From the NCBI GenBank assembly GCA_905479495.1, contig CAJQMR010000002.1, positions 62,001 to 126,000 on the forward strand: a stretch of DNA of 64,000 nucleotides. The letters are read 5' to 3'. Made by a program: the position numbers and the translations under genes. This document shows, piece by piece, positions 41,536 through 50,673 of this stretch. Each line of letters begins with the position of its first letter. The first letter of the stretch is position 1. The DNA comes from an uncultured Anaerolineae bacterium (lineage in GTDB: Bacteria; Chloroflexota; Anaerolineae; Promineifilales; Promineifilaceae). Below the pieces are notes generated by a model. It saw only the letters and a program-made list of their open reading frames with translations. It had not been told where the DNA came from and did not search any database.

Positions 41536-43164
41536 CTAACGATTCAGTCGGCGACGGCCGTATACCCACAATCGATTGAGTTCTTCCAAGCGCAATCCAG
41601 CACAAACCAGCAAATAGATCACACTGCCAACACCACTTACTATAATGATTTGGAGCAGAACGGCCGTTTCTGCCAGCTGAGTCTGTATCCACCACATACC
41701 ACCAGCCATCAGCAGCGTGGCGACCACCATGCGCCACAAACCATTCAGCAGCGAGAATCCCTGAATGCCGCCAAGTTTGCGCCGCAGTAACCATAGCAAT
41801 AGCAGCACCTCAATCACATTCGAAATGCTAAAGCCCAGGGCTAGCCCGCCCAAAGGCAGCCATCCTTGCTGCGGGAAAATTGTCTGGCTAAACCAAAGGC
41901 TCAACAGCCACATAATCACAATTTGCACGCCACCTGCCAAAACTGGCGTCAACGTGTCGCTGAGAGCATAAAATGTACGGGCCACGACCTCCAGCGCTAG
42001 CAGCGGCACTAGGCCCAAGGCGTAAAAAAGCAATGCCCAACTTACAAACGAGGTTCCCTCATCGCCTAAAATACCACGCTCAAACAAAAAGGAAACGATG
42101 GGCTGGCCCAAAACGGCAAAGAGAATTGAAAAGGGGAGCCCTAAAAACAGCAAAATTCTCAGAGAATCAGCAAATATTTGACGCATTTCTGTGCGCTCAC
42201 CCCGTGCCGCCAGCGATGAAAGCGTGGGGAATGCTGCAATCCCCAGAGCCTGCCCAATAATTCCCTGGGGCAAGATGATGAGTTTAAAGGCAGTGTTTAA
42301 AGCTGGTAGGCTCCCGGTCACCATTGGGTCGGTGAGCAGAATGATGAGGAATTTATTTATCTCGCTGAATGACAGCCCTAAAACACGGGGCGACATTAAT
42401 TTGAGCACTTGTTTGACGCCCGGATCGCGCAAAGAGAAGACGGCCGTATACTTCGCCTCCTTTTGCCGTAACCCAGGTAATTGCACCACAAAATGACCTA
42501 GCGCACCAACCACCGTGCCCACGGCAAACCCCAAGGCCACATCTTCTGGCCCCTTGGCAGGCCAAAGCAGCCCCCCAGCAATAATGCCCACATTGTAAAC
42601 GGTTGGGGCCAGTGCGGGCAGCAAGAAATGCTGCCTCGCATTGAGCGCCCCCATGATGACGCCACTGGCCCCAAAAATAATGGGTGACAGCAGCATAATG
42701 CGCATTAACCGGACTGTCAGCGGCAGCAGTTCTGGGTTGTTGGCCACTTTTTCATTTGCCAGCCAGCGCACCAGGTCAGGAGCAAACAAAATGCTGAGGA
42801 GGGAAACGGCCGTTACCACCACCGTTACCAAATTAATGACGTTAGAAAAGAGCCGCCAACCGCCAGCGCTATCATCCTGCTCAAAATAGGCGGCAAATGT
42901 GGGAATGAAAGCGGACCCAATGGCCCCGCCGGCAATGATCAAGAAGATGGTTTCGGGAAAGCGTGCTGCAATTTCATACGCTTCAGCTGGCAGGGTCGTA
43001 ATGCCAAGGTTGGCTCGAATGACAATTTCACGCACCAGCCCCACAACGCGGCTTAGTAAAACAGCTATCCCAACGAGTCCGGCCGCGCGCATTACCAACG
43101 ATCGGCTGCTGGGAACGGCCGTTTCTAGATCAGGCTGGTTTTTATTTTTGTTTTCAATAGACAT
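41536..43164 (-). CDS. murJ: Lipid II flippase MurJ
   Basis: 542 residues and about 14 membrane helices of the MviN/MATE fold. It moves lipid II across the membrane for peptidoglycan synthesis. Family blocks include LLSRVVGLVREIVIRANLG, FPETIFLIIAGGAIGSAFIPTF, LNARQHFLLPALAPTVYNVGII and FYALSDTLTPV. A charged, polar N-terminus of about 22 residues precedes helix 1. Transcribed away from the large glycosyltransferase gene, with about 330 bases of repeat-containing sequence between the two. Confidence 0.94.
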   Translation of the reverse strand: MSIENKNKNQPDLETAVPSSRSLVMRAAGLVGIAVLLSRVVGLVREIVIRANLGITTLPAEAYEIAARFPETIFLIIAGGAIGSAFIPTFAAYFEQDDSAGGWRLFSNVINLVTVVVTAVSLLSILFAPDLVRWLANEKVANNPELLPLTVRLMRIMLLSPIIFGASGVIMGALNARQHFLLPALAPTVYNVGIIAGGLLWPAKGPEDVALGFAVGTVVGALGHFVVQLPGLRQKEAKYTAVFSLRDPGVKQVLKLMSPRVLGLSFSEINKFLIILLTDPMVTGSLPALNTAFKLIILPQGIIGQALGIAAFPTLSSLAARGERTEMRQIFADSLRILLFLGLPFSILFAVLGQPIVSFLFERGILGDEGTSFVSWALLFYALGLVPLLALEVVARTFYALSDTLTPVLAGGVQIVIMWLLSLWFSQTIFPQQGWLPLGGLALGFSISNVIEVLLLLWLLRRKLGGIQGFSLLNGLWRMVVATLLMAGGMWWIQTQLAETAVLLQIIIVSGVGSVIYLLVCAGLRLEELNRLWVYGRRRLNR

Positions 43165-43195
43165 GGGTGAAGATTATACGCGACGCAGTGTGGAA

Positions 43196-43224
43196 AAAAA
43201 ATGGGCTGGCAATATTGCCAGCCC
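43196..43224 (-). terminator. Terminator-like palindrome upstream of murJ
   Basis: Minus strand GGGCTGGCAATATTGCCAGCCC is followed by ATTTTTTTTCC, 30-40 bases before the murJ start. No minus-strand gene precedes it, so it would act on the murJ leader (attenuation) or end a small RNA. Confidence 0.6.
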
Positions 43225-43325
43225 GGTCATTGTTTGGAGAGTCAGGAACGCCGAAACCTGACCCTCGTTAAAAGGAGGAGAAGAAGAAGAGATTTTTACC
43301 CTTCGAAAAAGATTCTATACCAATT

Positions 43326-43378
43326 CCCTACGCTGGTCTGTACGTCGCACCTACGCCGAACCTACGCGAAACCTACGC
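43326..43378. promoter_or_regulatory. Direct repeats ACCTACGC at 11-bp spacing
   Basis: ACCTACGC at 43349, 43360 and 43371 (exactly 11 bases apart) and CCCTACGC at 43326 (23 bases earlier). Repeats in phase with one DNA turn are the usual target of PhoB/OmpR-type dimers. TAACAT at 43382-43387 could be the -10 of the glycosyltransferase promoter. Confidence 0.55.
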
Positions 43379-43437
43379 AAGTAACATATTTCACAAATGG
43401 ATTGTCGCACTCAAAGCGACCAAAAGGAGGAGTCGCG

Positions 43438-43482
43438 TTGCACCCCAAATGCCAAATCGACGAACCGCCGTTCCAACGATAA
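43438..43482 (+). CDS. Possible leader peptide before the glycosyltransferase
   Basis: TTG 43438 with AAAAGGAGG about 7 bases upstream opens a 14-codon ORF (MHPKCQIDEPPFQR) ending TAA at 43482, nine bases before ATG 43492. That ATG has no ribosome site of its own, so translational coupling is likely. Could be coincidence. Confidence 0.35.
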   Translation: MHPKCQIDEPPFQR

Positions 43483-43491
43483 AATCCAGCC

Positions 43492-46296
43492 ATGCGACGC
43501 ATTCAACATAGCCACGCGCTTCTCTTCATGCTCTTTTGTCTGATGACAGCCGCCACCCTGCGCCTGAGCGATTTGCCCCAGGTGCCTGCTGGCGTCCACT
43601 ATGATGAAGCGGCCAATGGTATTCTGGCAAGCGAGATTGGCCTTAAGGGGGAACATCCGCTTTTTATTACCAGCTACACGGGCAAGGAAGTGCTGTTTTT
43701 TTACCTGGCAGGTGGCCTGATGCGTCTGCTGGGCGATTCTGTTTTCACGCTGCGCCTGGCGGCGGCGCTGGTGGGGATTGTGACGGTTGCGGCCGTTTAT
43801 TGGCTGGGGCTGGAACTGTTCCGCGATCGACGGGTGGCGCTTGTTGCGGCGGCGTTGCTGGCAATTAGCTTTTGGCACTTGTTGTTTAGCCATTTGGGCT
43901 TTCGCGCCATTACCCAACCCTTATTGCAAACGCTAACGGTGGCTGCCCTGCTGCGTGGCCTTCGCCTAGAGCAGCGCAAATGGCTGCTACTGAGCGGCAT
44001 TTTTCTGGGTTTGACAGCCTACACGTACCTGGCAGCACGCCTTTTTCCTGTTTTACTGCTACTGGCCAGCTTGCCGCTGCTGTTTGGGGGGCATTGGCGC
44101 AAGCGCGGCTTGCAGCTGCTGTTGGTTGGAGGTGTGGCTTTAATTGTGTTGGCTCCATTGTTGGGCTTTTTCATGGCGAACCCAGATGCGTTTTGGGTAC
44201 GCATTACCCAGGTTGCCCCAAATGAAGCGGCATTAAGTTTGGGGGAAAGCATTCTTCGTTCGCTGGAGATGTTCTTTTTGGTAGGTGATCCATACGTTCG
44301 TTTTAATTTGCCGGAACGGCCGTTATTCGACTGGTTTTGGGGCGGCTTGCTGCTGGTTGGCTGGATGATGCTTATTTGGCGTTGGCGTGCTTTACGGGCT
44401 GATTGGCAGCGGACAGGCGTGCTGCTGCTGCTGCTGGCTCCCTTCATTATGCTGCTGCCCACGGCCCTGGCTGTTAATGAGATTGTTCCGAGTAATTTGC
44501 GGGCCATTGGCCTGATCCCGTTCATCTTTTATCTGCCTGGTGTCGGGTTAATGGTGTTTGTCAATGATTTAGGCAAGCAGTTCAAGCGCATTGAACTGAC
44601 GTCGGCTGTGCTCACCGTTGGTGTTTTGGCGCTGATGGTGGGGGGCTTGCTTACGGAGCGGCTTTATTTTCGGGTGTGGGGGCAGGAAACGGCCGTTTTC
44701 TACGAAACGGATGGAGATTTAACGGCCGTTGCTGATTTTCTTGACCAATTAGATACTGAAGGCAAGGCAATTTACGTTTCTGCATTGCATTATCAACATC
44801 CCACCTTGGCCTATCTGAGCGATAAATATGAACAGGTCAAGTGGCTGCCTCAGGGGAAGGCCGGTGAGGCCGTCGTTTTTCCTGCCCGTGAAGAGGCCAT
44901 CTATCTTTTTCCCCACAACAGCCCACTGCCTCGTTGGGCCATCGACTATTTTGCTGAGGCGGCGTTGCTGCCGAGCACATTTGCCCCCGATGGTAGCCTG
45001 GCGTTTTTGGCCTACGAGATGCGCGGGACGCCTTCGACGATTGCCCCAACACAACCGTTGTCGGTAAATTTTGGCAACGCCATTACGTTACAGGGGGTCG
45101 ATGTGGATCAGGCTACGGCTGGCGATACGCTGACGCTCTTCCTCTACTGGCAGGTGAACTTTGACCAAACGGCCGATTTCACCCCATTTATCCATTTTGA
45201 AGACGGCTGGGGGCATCGCTGGAGCCAAGAGGAAACGTTTGCCTATCCTTCGGCGCAATGGACGCGGGGGGAAACAATCGTGCAGCGCGTGGAAATTGAG
45301 GTGCCTGCTGGTACGCCGCTGGGCAGCCATTACCAATTGCGTATAGGTCTGTTTTCTGGCAGCAGTGGCGCACGTTTACCCCGGTTAGATGAAAACGGCC
45401 GTTATGCAGGCGATACCTACCTGATTGAAAACATTACCGTGCAGACTGGTACGCCACCGCGCACTTTGCCCCAGCCGCCGGTAGTCCTCAACCAGACCAT
45501 TCGGCCGCAGCTGAAGCTGCTAGGCGTGTCGCCGGGGGCGCTAGAGGCTGCCACAGGCGAAAACGTCGAACTGGCGTTGTGGTGGTACGCCAGCGAATTT
45601 GTGCCGCATACCAGCATCCGACTGGAGCTGATGGGTGGCAACGATGTTGGGCGGATTTTGAACTATGCCCAGCCGGTTCATGACACGTACCCATTTATTA
45701 GTTGGCAGACGCCCCAATTTCTCATCGATTGGCAAACAGTGCGCGTGCCCAATGATATCCCGGCGGGTGAATATCGCTTGCTGGCCCGCTTTTTGGATGG
45801 CGCGGATGCCACTCTGGCCACCGCTGATCTTGGTCCATTGCGCGTGTCGGTGACGGAGCGTAACTTTACGGTGCCGGATGTGGAACGGCCGTATCCTGCC
45901 ATCTTCGGCAATGAAATCGAACTGCTGGGCTACAACCTTATCCAGCTTGACGACCCAAACCAGTACCAACTCGATCTCATCTGGCAGGCACTAACTGAAC
46001 CAGGCAATGATTACACTGTTTTTGTCCATTTGCTCCAGGCCGACGGCAGATGCAACCCATGCCTGTGGCAGCAAGATGTGATGCCGCAGCAAAATCAGTA
46101 CCCTACCGGCCGCTGGCTACCTGATGAAGTTGTGACTGACAGCTACCAAATCATCCTGCCGCCAGAGATTCAATCGGGTAGCTACCCGCTGGAAATTGGC
46201 CTTTACATCGCGGAAACGGGTCAGCGCTTGCAGGTTGTGCAGCCCGACCAAAGTGAAAGTGATGCACTTTATCTGGACCCTATCAGGAGACCTTGA
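43492..46296 (+). CDS. GT-C membrane glycosyltransferase, PMT/ArnT-like
   Basis: 934 residues. The N-terminal membrane half (about 12 helices, to residue 400) has the GT-C acidic motif in the first extracytoplasmic loop (GVHYDEAANGILASEIGL). FLGLTAYTYLAARLFPVLLL and FFLVGDPYVRFNLPERPLFD follow, as in dolichyl-phosphate-mannose protein mannosyltransferase-type enzymes. They transfer sugar from a polyprenyl-phosphate donor to an extracytoplasmic acceptor. The C-terminal half (about 420-934) is extracytoplasmic, with three beta-sandwich-like repeats (for example LTLFLYWQVNFDQTADFTPF and HTSIRLELMGGND). The neighbour murJ also acts on polyprenyl-linked envelope precursors. Donor and acceptor unknown. 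Confidence 0.82.
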   Translation: MRRIQHSHALLFMLFCLMTAATLRLSDLPQVPAGVHYDEAANGILASEIGLKGEHPLFITSYTGKEVLFFYLAGGLMRLLGDSVFTLRLAAALVGIVTVAAVYWLGLELFRDRRVALVAAALLAISFWHLLFSHLGFRAITQPLLQTLTVAALLRGLRLEQRKWLLLSGIFLGLTAYTYLAARLFPVLLLLASLPLLFGGHWRKRGLQLLLVGGVALIVLAPLLGFFMANPDAFWVRITQVAPNEAALSLGESILRSLEMFFLVGDPYVRFNLPERPLFDWFWGGLLLVGWMMLIWRWRALRADWQRTGVLLLLLAPFIMLLPTALAVNEIVPSNLRAIGLIPFIFYLPGVGLMVFVNDLGKQFKRIELTSAVLTVGVLALMVGGLLTERLYFRVWGQETAVFYETDGDLTAVADFLDQLDTEGKAIYVSALHYQHPTLAYLSDKYEQVKWLPQGKAGEAVVFPAREEAIYLFPHNSPLPRWAIDYFAEAALLPSTFAPDGSLAFLAYEMRGTPSTIAPTQPLSVNFGNAITLQGVDVDQATAGDTLTLFLYWQVNFDQTADFTPFIHFEDGWGHRWSQEETFAYPSAQWTRGETIVQRVEIEVPAGTPLGSHYQLRIGLFSGSSGARLPRLDENGRYAGDTYLIENITVQTGTPPRTLPQPPVVLNQTIRPQLKLLGVSPGALEAATGENVELALWWYASEFVPHTSIRLELMGGNDVGRILNYAQPVHDTYPFISWQTPQFLIDWQTVRVPNDIPAGEYRLLARFLDGADATLATADLGPLRVSVTERNFTVPDVERPYPAIFGNEIELLGYNLIQLDDPNQYQLDLIWQALTEPGNDYTVFVHLLQADGRCNPCLWQQDVMPQQNQYPTGRWLPDEVVTDSYQIILPPEIQSGSYPLEIGLYIAETGQRLQVVQPDQSESDALYLDPIRRP

Positions 46297-46348
46297 TTTT
46301 ATTTGCCAACCGTACACGCGGGTGTGATATCTGTTACTTTCCATTCTC

Positions 46349-47728
46349 TCATAACAATTGTTGTAAAAACGCATCTTGTTCTACATGCTCGCGCCATTTT
46401 GGTTGTAATTCCAGGGCGCGATGAAGCGAGGCGCGGGCTGCGGCGCGTTGGTTTTGTTTCGCTTGTACCATCGCCAAATTGTAATGAGCGGTGGCTGCGT
46501 CGGGGTTGATGCGTAGGGCATGATTGAATGCGTCAGCAGCAGCGGGTAACTCGTTCAACAACATCTGGCAGCGGCCGATTCCCACCCAGCCTTGATCATG
46601 TTCCGGCACAAATTCAACCAGTTCCTGGTAAGCGACGAGGGCTTCAGACGGCCGTCTTAAATGATACAAGGTGTCGGCCACAATCAATTTGTAGCTGGTG
46701 TACGGTGGATAAAGGGCGATCGCTTTGTTGTAGAGGGAAACGGCCGTATCGTACTCCTTCGCCTCATACGCCTTGTTGGCCTGCGCAATCAACTCATTGG
46801 CCGTCGCCTGCGCCCCGCGATAATGCTGCGTCAAAATTGCGTACAGACGATCAGGCGCATAGCCAAATGCCCAAATGCGTCCCTCATCCAACAGCAGGCG
46901 TTTGCCCTCGGCAAAAGTAATCACCAGTGTGTTAACGATGAAGGTGGAGCCGCGATACGTTCGCTTTTGCCGTTCCTGCACGATGTTGACAATTTCGTTT
47001 GCCGGCCACACTTTTTCGCGGCCAAACAGGGAACGGGTTTGGATGTTTAGGTCAGAAAAGGTAACGGCCGTTGGCGAGCCATGATCCGTCACAAAGGCTA
47101 CAAACAAAATGAGGAGGAAAATAAAGCCCATAAAACCTGCACCGTGCCATGCAGTCAGATGCGGCCGTTCGCTAACCAATCGTACCGTCAGCACGCCAAA
47201 AAAGAGCAATATGGCCATGGCAGGCAGAATGCCCTGCCAATAATAGTTGGCGGGCAGGCGCAGGGCTAAGGGAAATGCCACATCTTCGGCCTGCTTCATC
47301 AGGGAAAGATGTTGGCGCAGGGTGGCATATAGCTCAGAAAATCGCTCGGTTTGATAGAGGATGATCAGCTTTTGGTTTTGATGGGTCCGCAAGCGCAAAT
47401 GGGGCGCAGGCTGGTTGCGCTCTTCTAGCTGGATGATGTCAGCGTAGGCAATCTCGGTAGTGCGCCCCAATTGTTTGAGGATGATGGAGTGGGGCGTGAG
47501 GTGGAAACGGCCGTTAAACTGCCACAACAGCCACCACGCCCCCACATAAAACGGCAGGAAGAAGAGCATCATCACCCCAAACAAGGCCGGATCATCCAGT
47601 TCGCCCCGCAGTTGTGCGCGACCAAAAATGATAAGAACTGGCGTGAGCAACAAAATAAAGACACCAGCCACTATCTTGATATTCCCTGATTGACGAAAAG
47701 TCTTGCTATTCGAAGGTTTATTTGCCAT
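46349..47728 (-). CDS. Membrane protein with PH-like and TPR domains
   Basis: 459 residues. Two helices (about 15-35 and 45-65) lead to a PH-like segment (FHLTPHSIILKQLGRTTEIAYADIIQLEERN). Another helix pair sits at about 160-205, followed by a second beta segment (GSPTAVTFSDLNIQTRSLFGREK). Four TPRs follow from about 320 to 455 (AYEAKEYDTAVSLYNKAIALYP, then EALVAYQELVEFVPEHDQGW, then AAADAFNHALRINPDAATAH). ATG 47728 is used; it overlaps the preceding gene by 11 bases. Third gene of a minus-strand operon with 47718 and 48449. TPRs suggest protein interaction at the membrane. Confidence 0.72.
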   Translation of the reverse strand: MANKPSNSKTFRQSGNIKIVAGVFILLLTPVLIIFGRAQLRGELDDPALFGVMMLFFLPFYVGAWWLLWQFNGRFHLTPHSIILKQLGRTTEIAYADIIQLEERNQPAPHLRLRTHQNQKLIILYQTERFSELYATLRQHLSLMKQAEDVAFPLALRLPANYYWQGILPAMAILLFFGVLTVRLVSERPHLTAWHGAGFMGFIFLLILFVAFVTDHGSPTAVTFSDLNIQTRSLFGREKVWPANEIVNIVQERQKRTYRGSTFIVNTLVITFAEGKRLLLDEGRIWAFGYAPDRLYAILTQHYRGAQATANELIAQANKAYEAKEYDTAVSLYNKAIALYPPYTSYKLIVADTLYHLRRPSEALVAYQELVEFVPEHDQGWVGIGRCQMLLNELPAAADAFNHALRINPDAATAHYNLAMVQAKQNQRAAARASLHRALELQPKWREHVEQDAFLQQLL

Positions 47729-48452
47729 CTCTACCGTTAAACCCCACCCCCAACACATACCTCAACCAGCCACGTGGATGCTCTCCTTGCAGCCAAAAGT
47801 AGCCAAAACAAATCGTTTCCCCTCGGCGGTAAACGGCGTTGATGCGCAGAAATGTACCAAAAATGCTGCGCTCTTGCGTCATTACCGTGCCATCCGGCGT
47901 GATGATGGCGTATGCATCGCTGACAACAAGGTAAAAGTGGTCGTGCAGCGCCACAGCGGATGACGCATGACCAGGCAGCGAGAACGCTTGCTTCTCACCA
48001 CCCTTATTTGGCATCACAAACCCTTCGCTGCGCTCCACCGTCAGCGTCACTGTATCGGAGCGGAGGATGGTTTTGTAGCCACGGCCATTGCCGTAGTTAG
48101 TGGCCCCATTTTCCGTGTCGGGCTGGCGGGGCAAATCAGCCAGCGCGGGGTCGATGGGGATGCTCTCCAAAAAGGCATGAGCAGCGGCCGTTTTGTTGCG
48201 TTTGGCAATGAAGGGGGGATAGGTTTGGGCAGCTTGGACAGCAGCGAGAACGGCCGTTAACACCCCTTCATCAAAATATGTGAGAATGTGGGAATGGAAA
48301 CGGCCGTTGACAAACTCATCATACCCACACGCCGACGCATTATCGGTATGGCCGCTGCCTGCATGACTGCCCACAATCACCTGCCAATGCGTGATGCGAA
48401 TGTAGTGGGTGATACGGTCGTCTTGACGTTCCCAACTGGTTCGCAAACTCAC
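47718..48452 (-). CDS. Unrecognised 244-residue protein
   Basis: Frame between an SdrD-like surface protein and the TPR membrane protein, overlapping both (GTGA at the start, 11 bases at the end). GTG 48452 overlaps the upstream TGA stop and is preferred over codons further up. No signal peptide or membrane helix. It is rich in His/Tyr/Asp (WERQDDRITHYIRITHWQVIVGSHAG is split by no known motif). Two beta-rich parts are seen: an N-terminal one to about 60 and a C-terminal one (SAVALHDHFYLVVSDAYAII and INAVYRRGETICFGYFWLQG). Not recognised; tight coupling suggests it acts with its neighbours. Confidence 0.6.
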   Translation of the reverse strand: MSLRTSWERQDDRITHYIRITHWQVIVGSHAGSGHTDNASACGYDEFVNGRFHSHILTYFDEGVLTAVLAAVQAAQTYPPFIAKRNKTAAAHAFLESIPIDPALADLPRQPDTENGATNYGNGRGYKTILRSDTVTLTVERSEGFVMPNKGGEKQAFSLPGHASSAVALHDHFYLVVSDAYAIITPDGTVMTQERSIFGTFLRINAVYRRGETICFGYFWLQGEHPRGWLRYVLGVGFNGRDGK

Positions 48453-49597
48453 TGTTCTACCCCTGTGTACTGTGCAATCAGCGAGAAAATCTGATCCGTT
48501 AAGGCCGGCAGCGCCGGATTTTGTTGGGCATCGGCGGCCCACATTTCTACGGTGGTGGCGGTGTGACGGCCGTTTACCACAAAGGTATATGCCGTCTCAT
48601 CAGGAATGCCGGGGCGGGTAAACGTCTCCGGCAACGTGGCAAAATCAGCAGATGCAATCAACGCCCACAATTCCTGATTTTCCGCTTCCGATAGCGTGAA
48701 CGGGCCATATTCATTGATCACATCCCCCAATTGGTGCGTTGGCGCGAAGGTTCCATCCACCTCCAACGTCACGTGCCATTCGCCCATGCCCTCTGGATGA
48801 TAGGCACCGCCGCTCGCAAATTCAAACTGCTGCATAGTTGCGATTCCCCATTCAAAAGTTGTTGTAGTGGTATCATAGGCAAAATCAATCTCGTTGTCTT
48901 TTTCCCATTGGCCGTTGGGGGTGAATTGGGTTGTTTCGCCATCGCCAAAGGAGATTGCGCGTAATGTGCCGCAGGTGTTTCCGACATGAAGCGTGGCCTG
49001 TCCGTTTTCGTCTGTTGTGATGGACAAGTCGTTGTCGTACATGTCAACGATATCTGGCTGTGCTTTCACATGGGGCGCAAATACAACGTCAAAACCGCGC
49101 ATCGGTGGTTCGTTTTCTTGCCAACGGCCGTCTCGATTCACATCCTGCCAAACCCGAAAATGGAGTGTTTCTGCGCCGGGCTGCGGGTTGAGTGGCTGGA
49201 AGCCAAACTGATTTTGGGGAGAAATTAAGCCTTTTGCCACCGATTGCACCTGCGGTGTGGTGGCCGCGTAGCCGCAGGGCGCAACCACGCCAATATCGAA
49301 GATGTGGGTATAGTCGGCGCGGATGGTGGCACGGCCGTTTTCATCCGTCAACGCAGCATGCTGAAAAAACGTGCCGTGAATATTTGCCGTCGCCACGACT
49401 AGCGAGTTGGCAAGCGGGGGTTCGTTGTTGTCCTGACGGCCGTTTCCATCCACATCCTCAAACACAAAAATATTTGCCGTTGCATCAACGCGCGTTTGCG
49501 CCCCCGGCACAACCGCACGCCGCAATCCCCTGTAAGCCACAATTGCGGCCAACACAATCGCCACCGCCACTGCCACAATTTTAAGTCGTTTATTCAT
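48449..49597 (-). CDS. Membrane-anchored surface protein with SdrD B-like repeats
   Basis: 382 residues. One N-terminal helix (6-25) is followed by two SdrD B/Cna-B-like repeats. Each opens with a calcium-binding-loop style sequence: VFEDVDGNGRQDNNEPPL (about 45-62) and VWQDVNRDGRWQENEPPM (about 146-163). Both fit the D-x-D-x-D/N-G pattern of these repeats, and each is followed by a LTDENGRATI or TTDENGQATL strand. The C-terminal part (about 255-380) is a separate unknown domain (WHVTLEVDGTFAPTHQLGD). First gene of the 46349-49597 operon. Probably an extracytoplasmic stalk or adhesive protein. Confidence 0.75.
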   Translation of the reverse strand: MNKRLKIVAVAVAIVLAAIVAYRGLRRAVVPGAQTRVDATANIFVFEDVDGNGRQDNNEPPLANSLVVATANIHGTFFQHAALTDENGRATIRADYTHIFDIGVVAPCGYAATTPQVQSVAKGLISPQNQFGFQPLNPQPGAETLHFRVWQDVNRDGRWQENEPPMRGFDVVFAPHVKAQPDIVDMYDNDLSITTDENGQATLHVGNTCGTLRAISFGDGETTQFTPNGQWEKDNEIDFAYDTTTTTFEWGIATMQQFEFASGGAYHPEGMGEWHVTLEVDGTFAPTHQLGDVINEYGPFTLSEAENQELWALIASADFATLPETFTRPGIPDETAYTFVVNGRHTATTVEMWAADAQQNPALPALTDQIFSLIAQYTGVEQ

Positions 49598-49683
49598 TCT
49601 TTGATCAATTGTGCCGCCTCACCTGGCGCGTTACGGCCGTTCCTTTAAGAAACGACTATCAAATACCTTGAACAAATCGGAGC

Positions 49684-50523
49684 TTATTGTCGCCTCCTAA
49701 AGAAAATGAAAACCAGGACAAGCAAAAACCACATTCCTGAGCTGGTCAAGTATAAAAATCGAGGCGTAATTGCGGCGATTTCAAGCAATAAGACAGCGCT
49801 AAAATTGATCATGAAATGGAACAGGACAGTGCCCCAAATACTGCGATTGGTATGGTTGTAGACCCAAGAAAACAAAATTGTCATGGATACCACCCAAACG
49901 ACATAAGCAGGAAATATCAGTAGAGGAGATCCTGCTTGCTGCTGGCCCGATCCTTCAACAAAAAACAGGGGAAAATGCCAAAAAGCCCAAATCAATCCCA
50001 AAAGAACGCTACCTTTAAGAAATCCCCAACGCGCCTGTACACGGTCTTGGGCAAAGCCACGCCAACCAAACTCTTCTGAAAGCGGGCCGCCAATGAAGAC
50101 AGGAATGATAATCGAGAGCCATGCAGTTGGCTGATTAAGCAGCTCTGACTGCACAAATTGACCGCCTTGCAGCTTGAATATAAGCGCAACGCCGGCTTGC
50201 ACCAACAATGTGATCCCAATGATCGCCAAATACCACTTGAATCCTAAATTAAATTGAGTAAAACGCTTCCATAAATCACGAAGGCCTGCGCGCCCTTCTT
50301 GGCGATAAGCCATGATAAAACCAGCGATAGAGGGGGTGAACCCACCGATCAAATACAAAATCATCGCCAAAGTAGAGGTTGATGCTTCTTGGTTCGCCGT
50401 GCTGGCAACGCTCATTTGAAAGAGTGCTAAAACACCCCAAGTTGATAACATCAAAATAAAGGTGATGGCAAAGAAACCCCAGAGGCCATCCGAATGGTTT
50501 TTCTTGGCTATTGTTTGTTTCAC
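49684..50523 (-). CDS. CPBP-family intramembrane metalloprotease
   Basis: 279 residues and about eight membrane helices. The CPBP (CAAX protease, Abi) motifs are all visible: EEFGWRG (EExxxR) in the fourth or fifth helix, IWAFWHFP (FxxxH) and FHFMINFS (HxxxN/D). Such glutamate proteases process prenylated or bacteriocin-like peptides or self-immunity proteins. GTG 50523 follows AGGAGTTTAAA and replaces the longer open frame. In a run of minus-strand genes with a second CPBP protein (52369), an HExxH membrane protein and an ABC-2 exporter. Confidence 0.88.
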   Translation of the reverse strand: MKQTIAKKNHSDGLWGFFAITFILMLSTWGVLALFQMSVASTANQEASTSTLAMILYLIGGFTPSIAGFIMAYRQEGRAGLRDLWKRFTQFNLGFKWYLAIIGITLLVQAGVALIFKLQGGQFVQSELLNQPTAWLSIIIPVFIGGPLSEEFGWRGFAQDRVQARWGFLKGSVLLGLIWAFWHFPLFFVEGSGQQQAGSPLLIFPAYVVWVVSMTILFSWVYNHTNRSIWGTVLFHFMINFSAVLLLEIAAITPRFLYLTSSGMWFLLVLVFIFFRRRQ

Positions 50524-50673
50524 TTTAAACTCCTGTTGCGGATTGACTTGCCTCAATCGTGCGGCGAGATGACAAGTTTGTATGCTTGTATGATATAGAA
50601 GCAACGCCTAATAATCGTTTAAAGATGGAAACGGCCGTTTCTCCATCATCATCTCTTCCTCCAAATAATACAG

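Larger units (their letters stand above)
43165..43491. other. Divergent region between murJ and the glycosyltransferase
   Basis: It holds a perfect 22-bp palindrome GGGCTGGCAAT-ATTGCCAGCCC (43203-43224), flanked on the left by eight As, which is a terminator if read toward murJ. Two AAAGGAGGAG ribosome-site-like strings occur (about 43269 and 43422), along with the 11-bp-period direct repeats (43326-43378) and a small ORF (43438-43482). Confidence 0.6.

Noticed and set aside
43349..43378. Replication-origin iterons
   Set aside because: Only three or four short repeats, no DnaA-box cluster or replication initiator gene, and the location is between divergent envelope genes; an operator is simpler.
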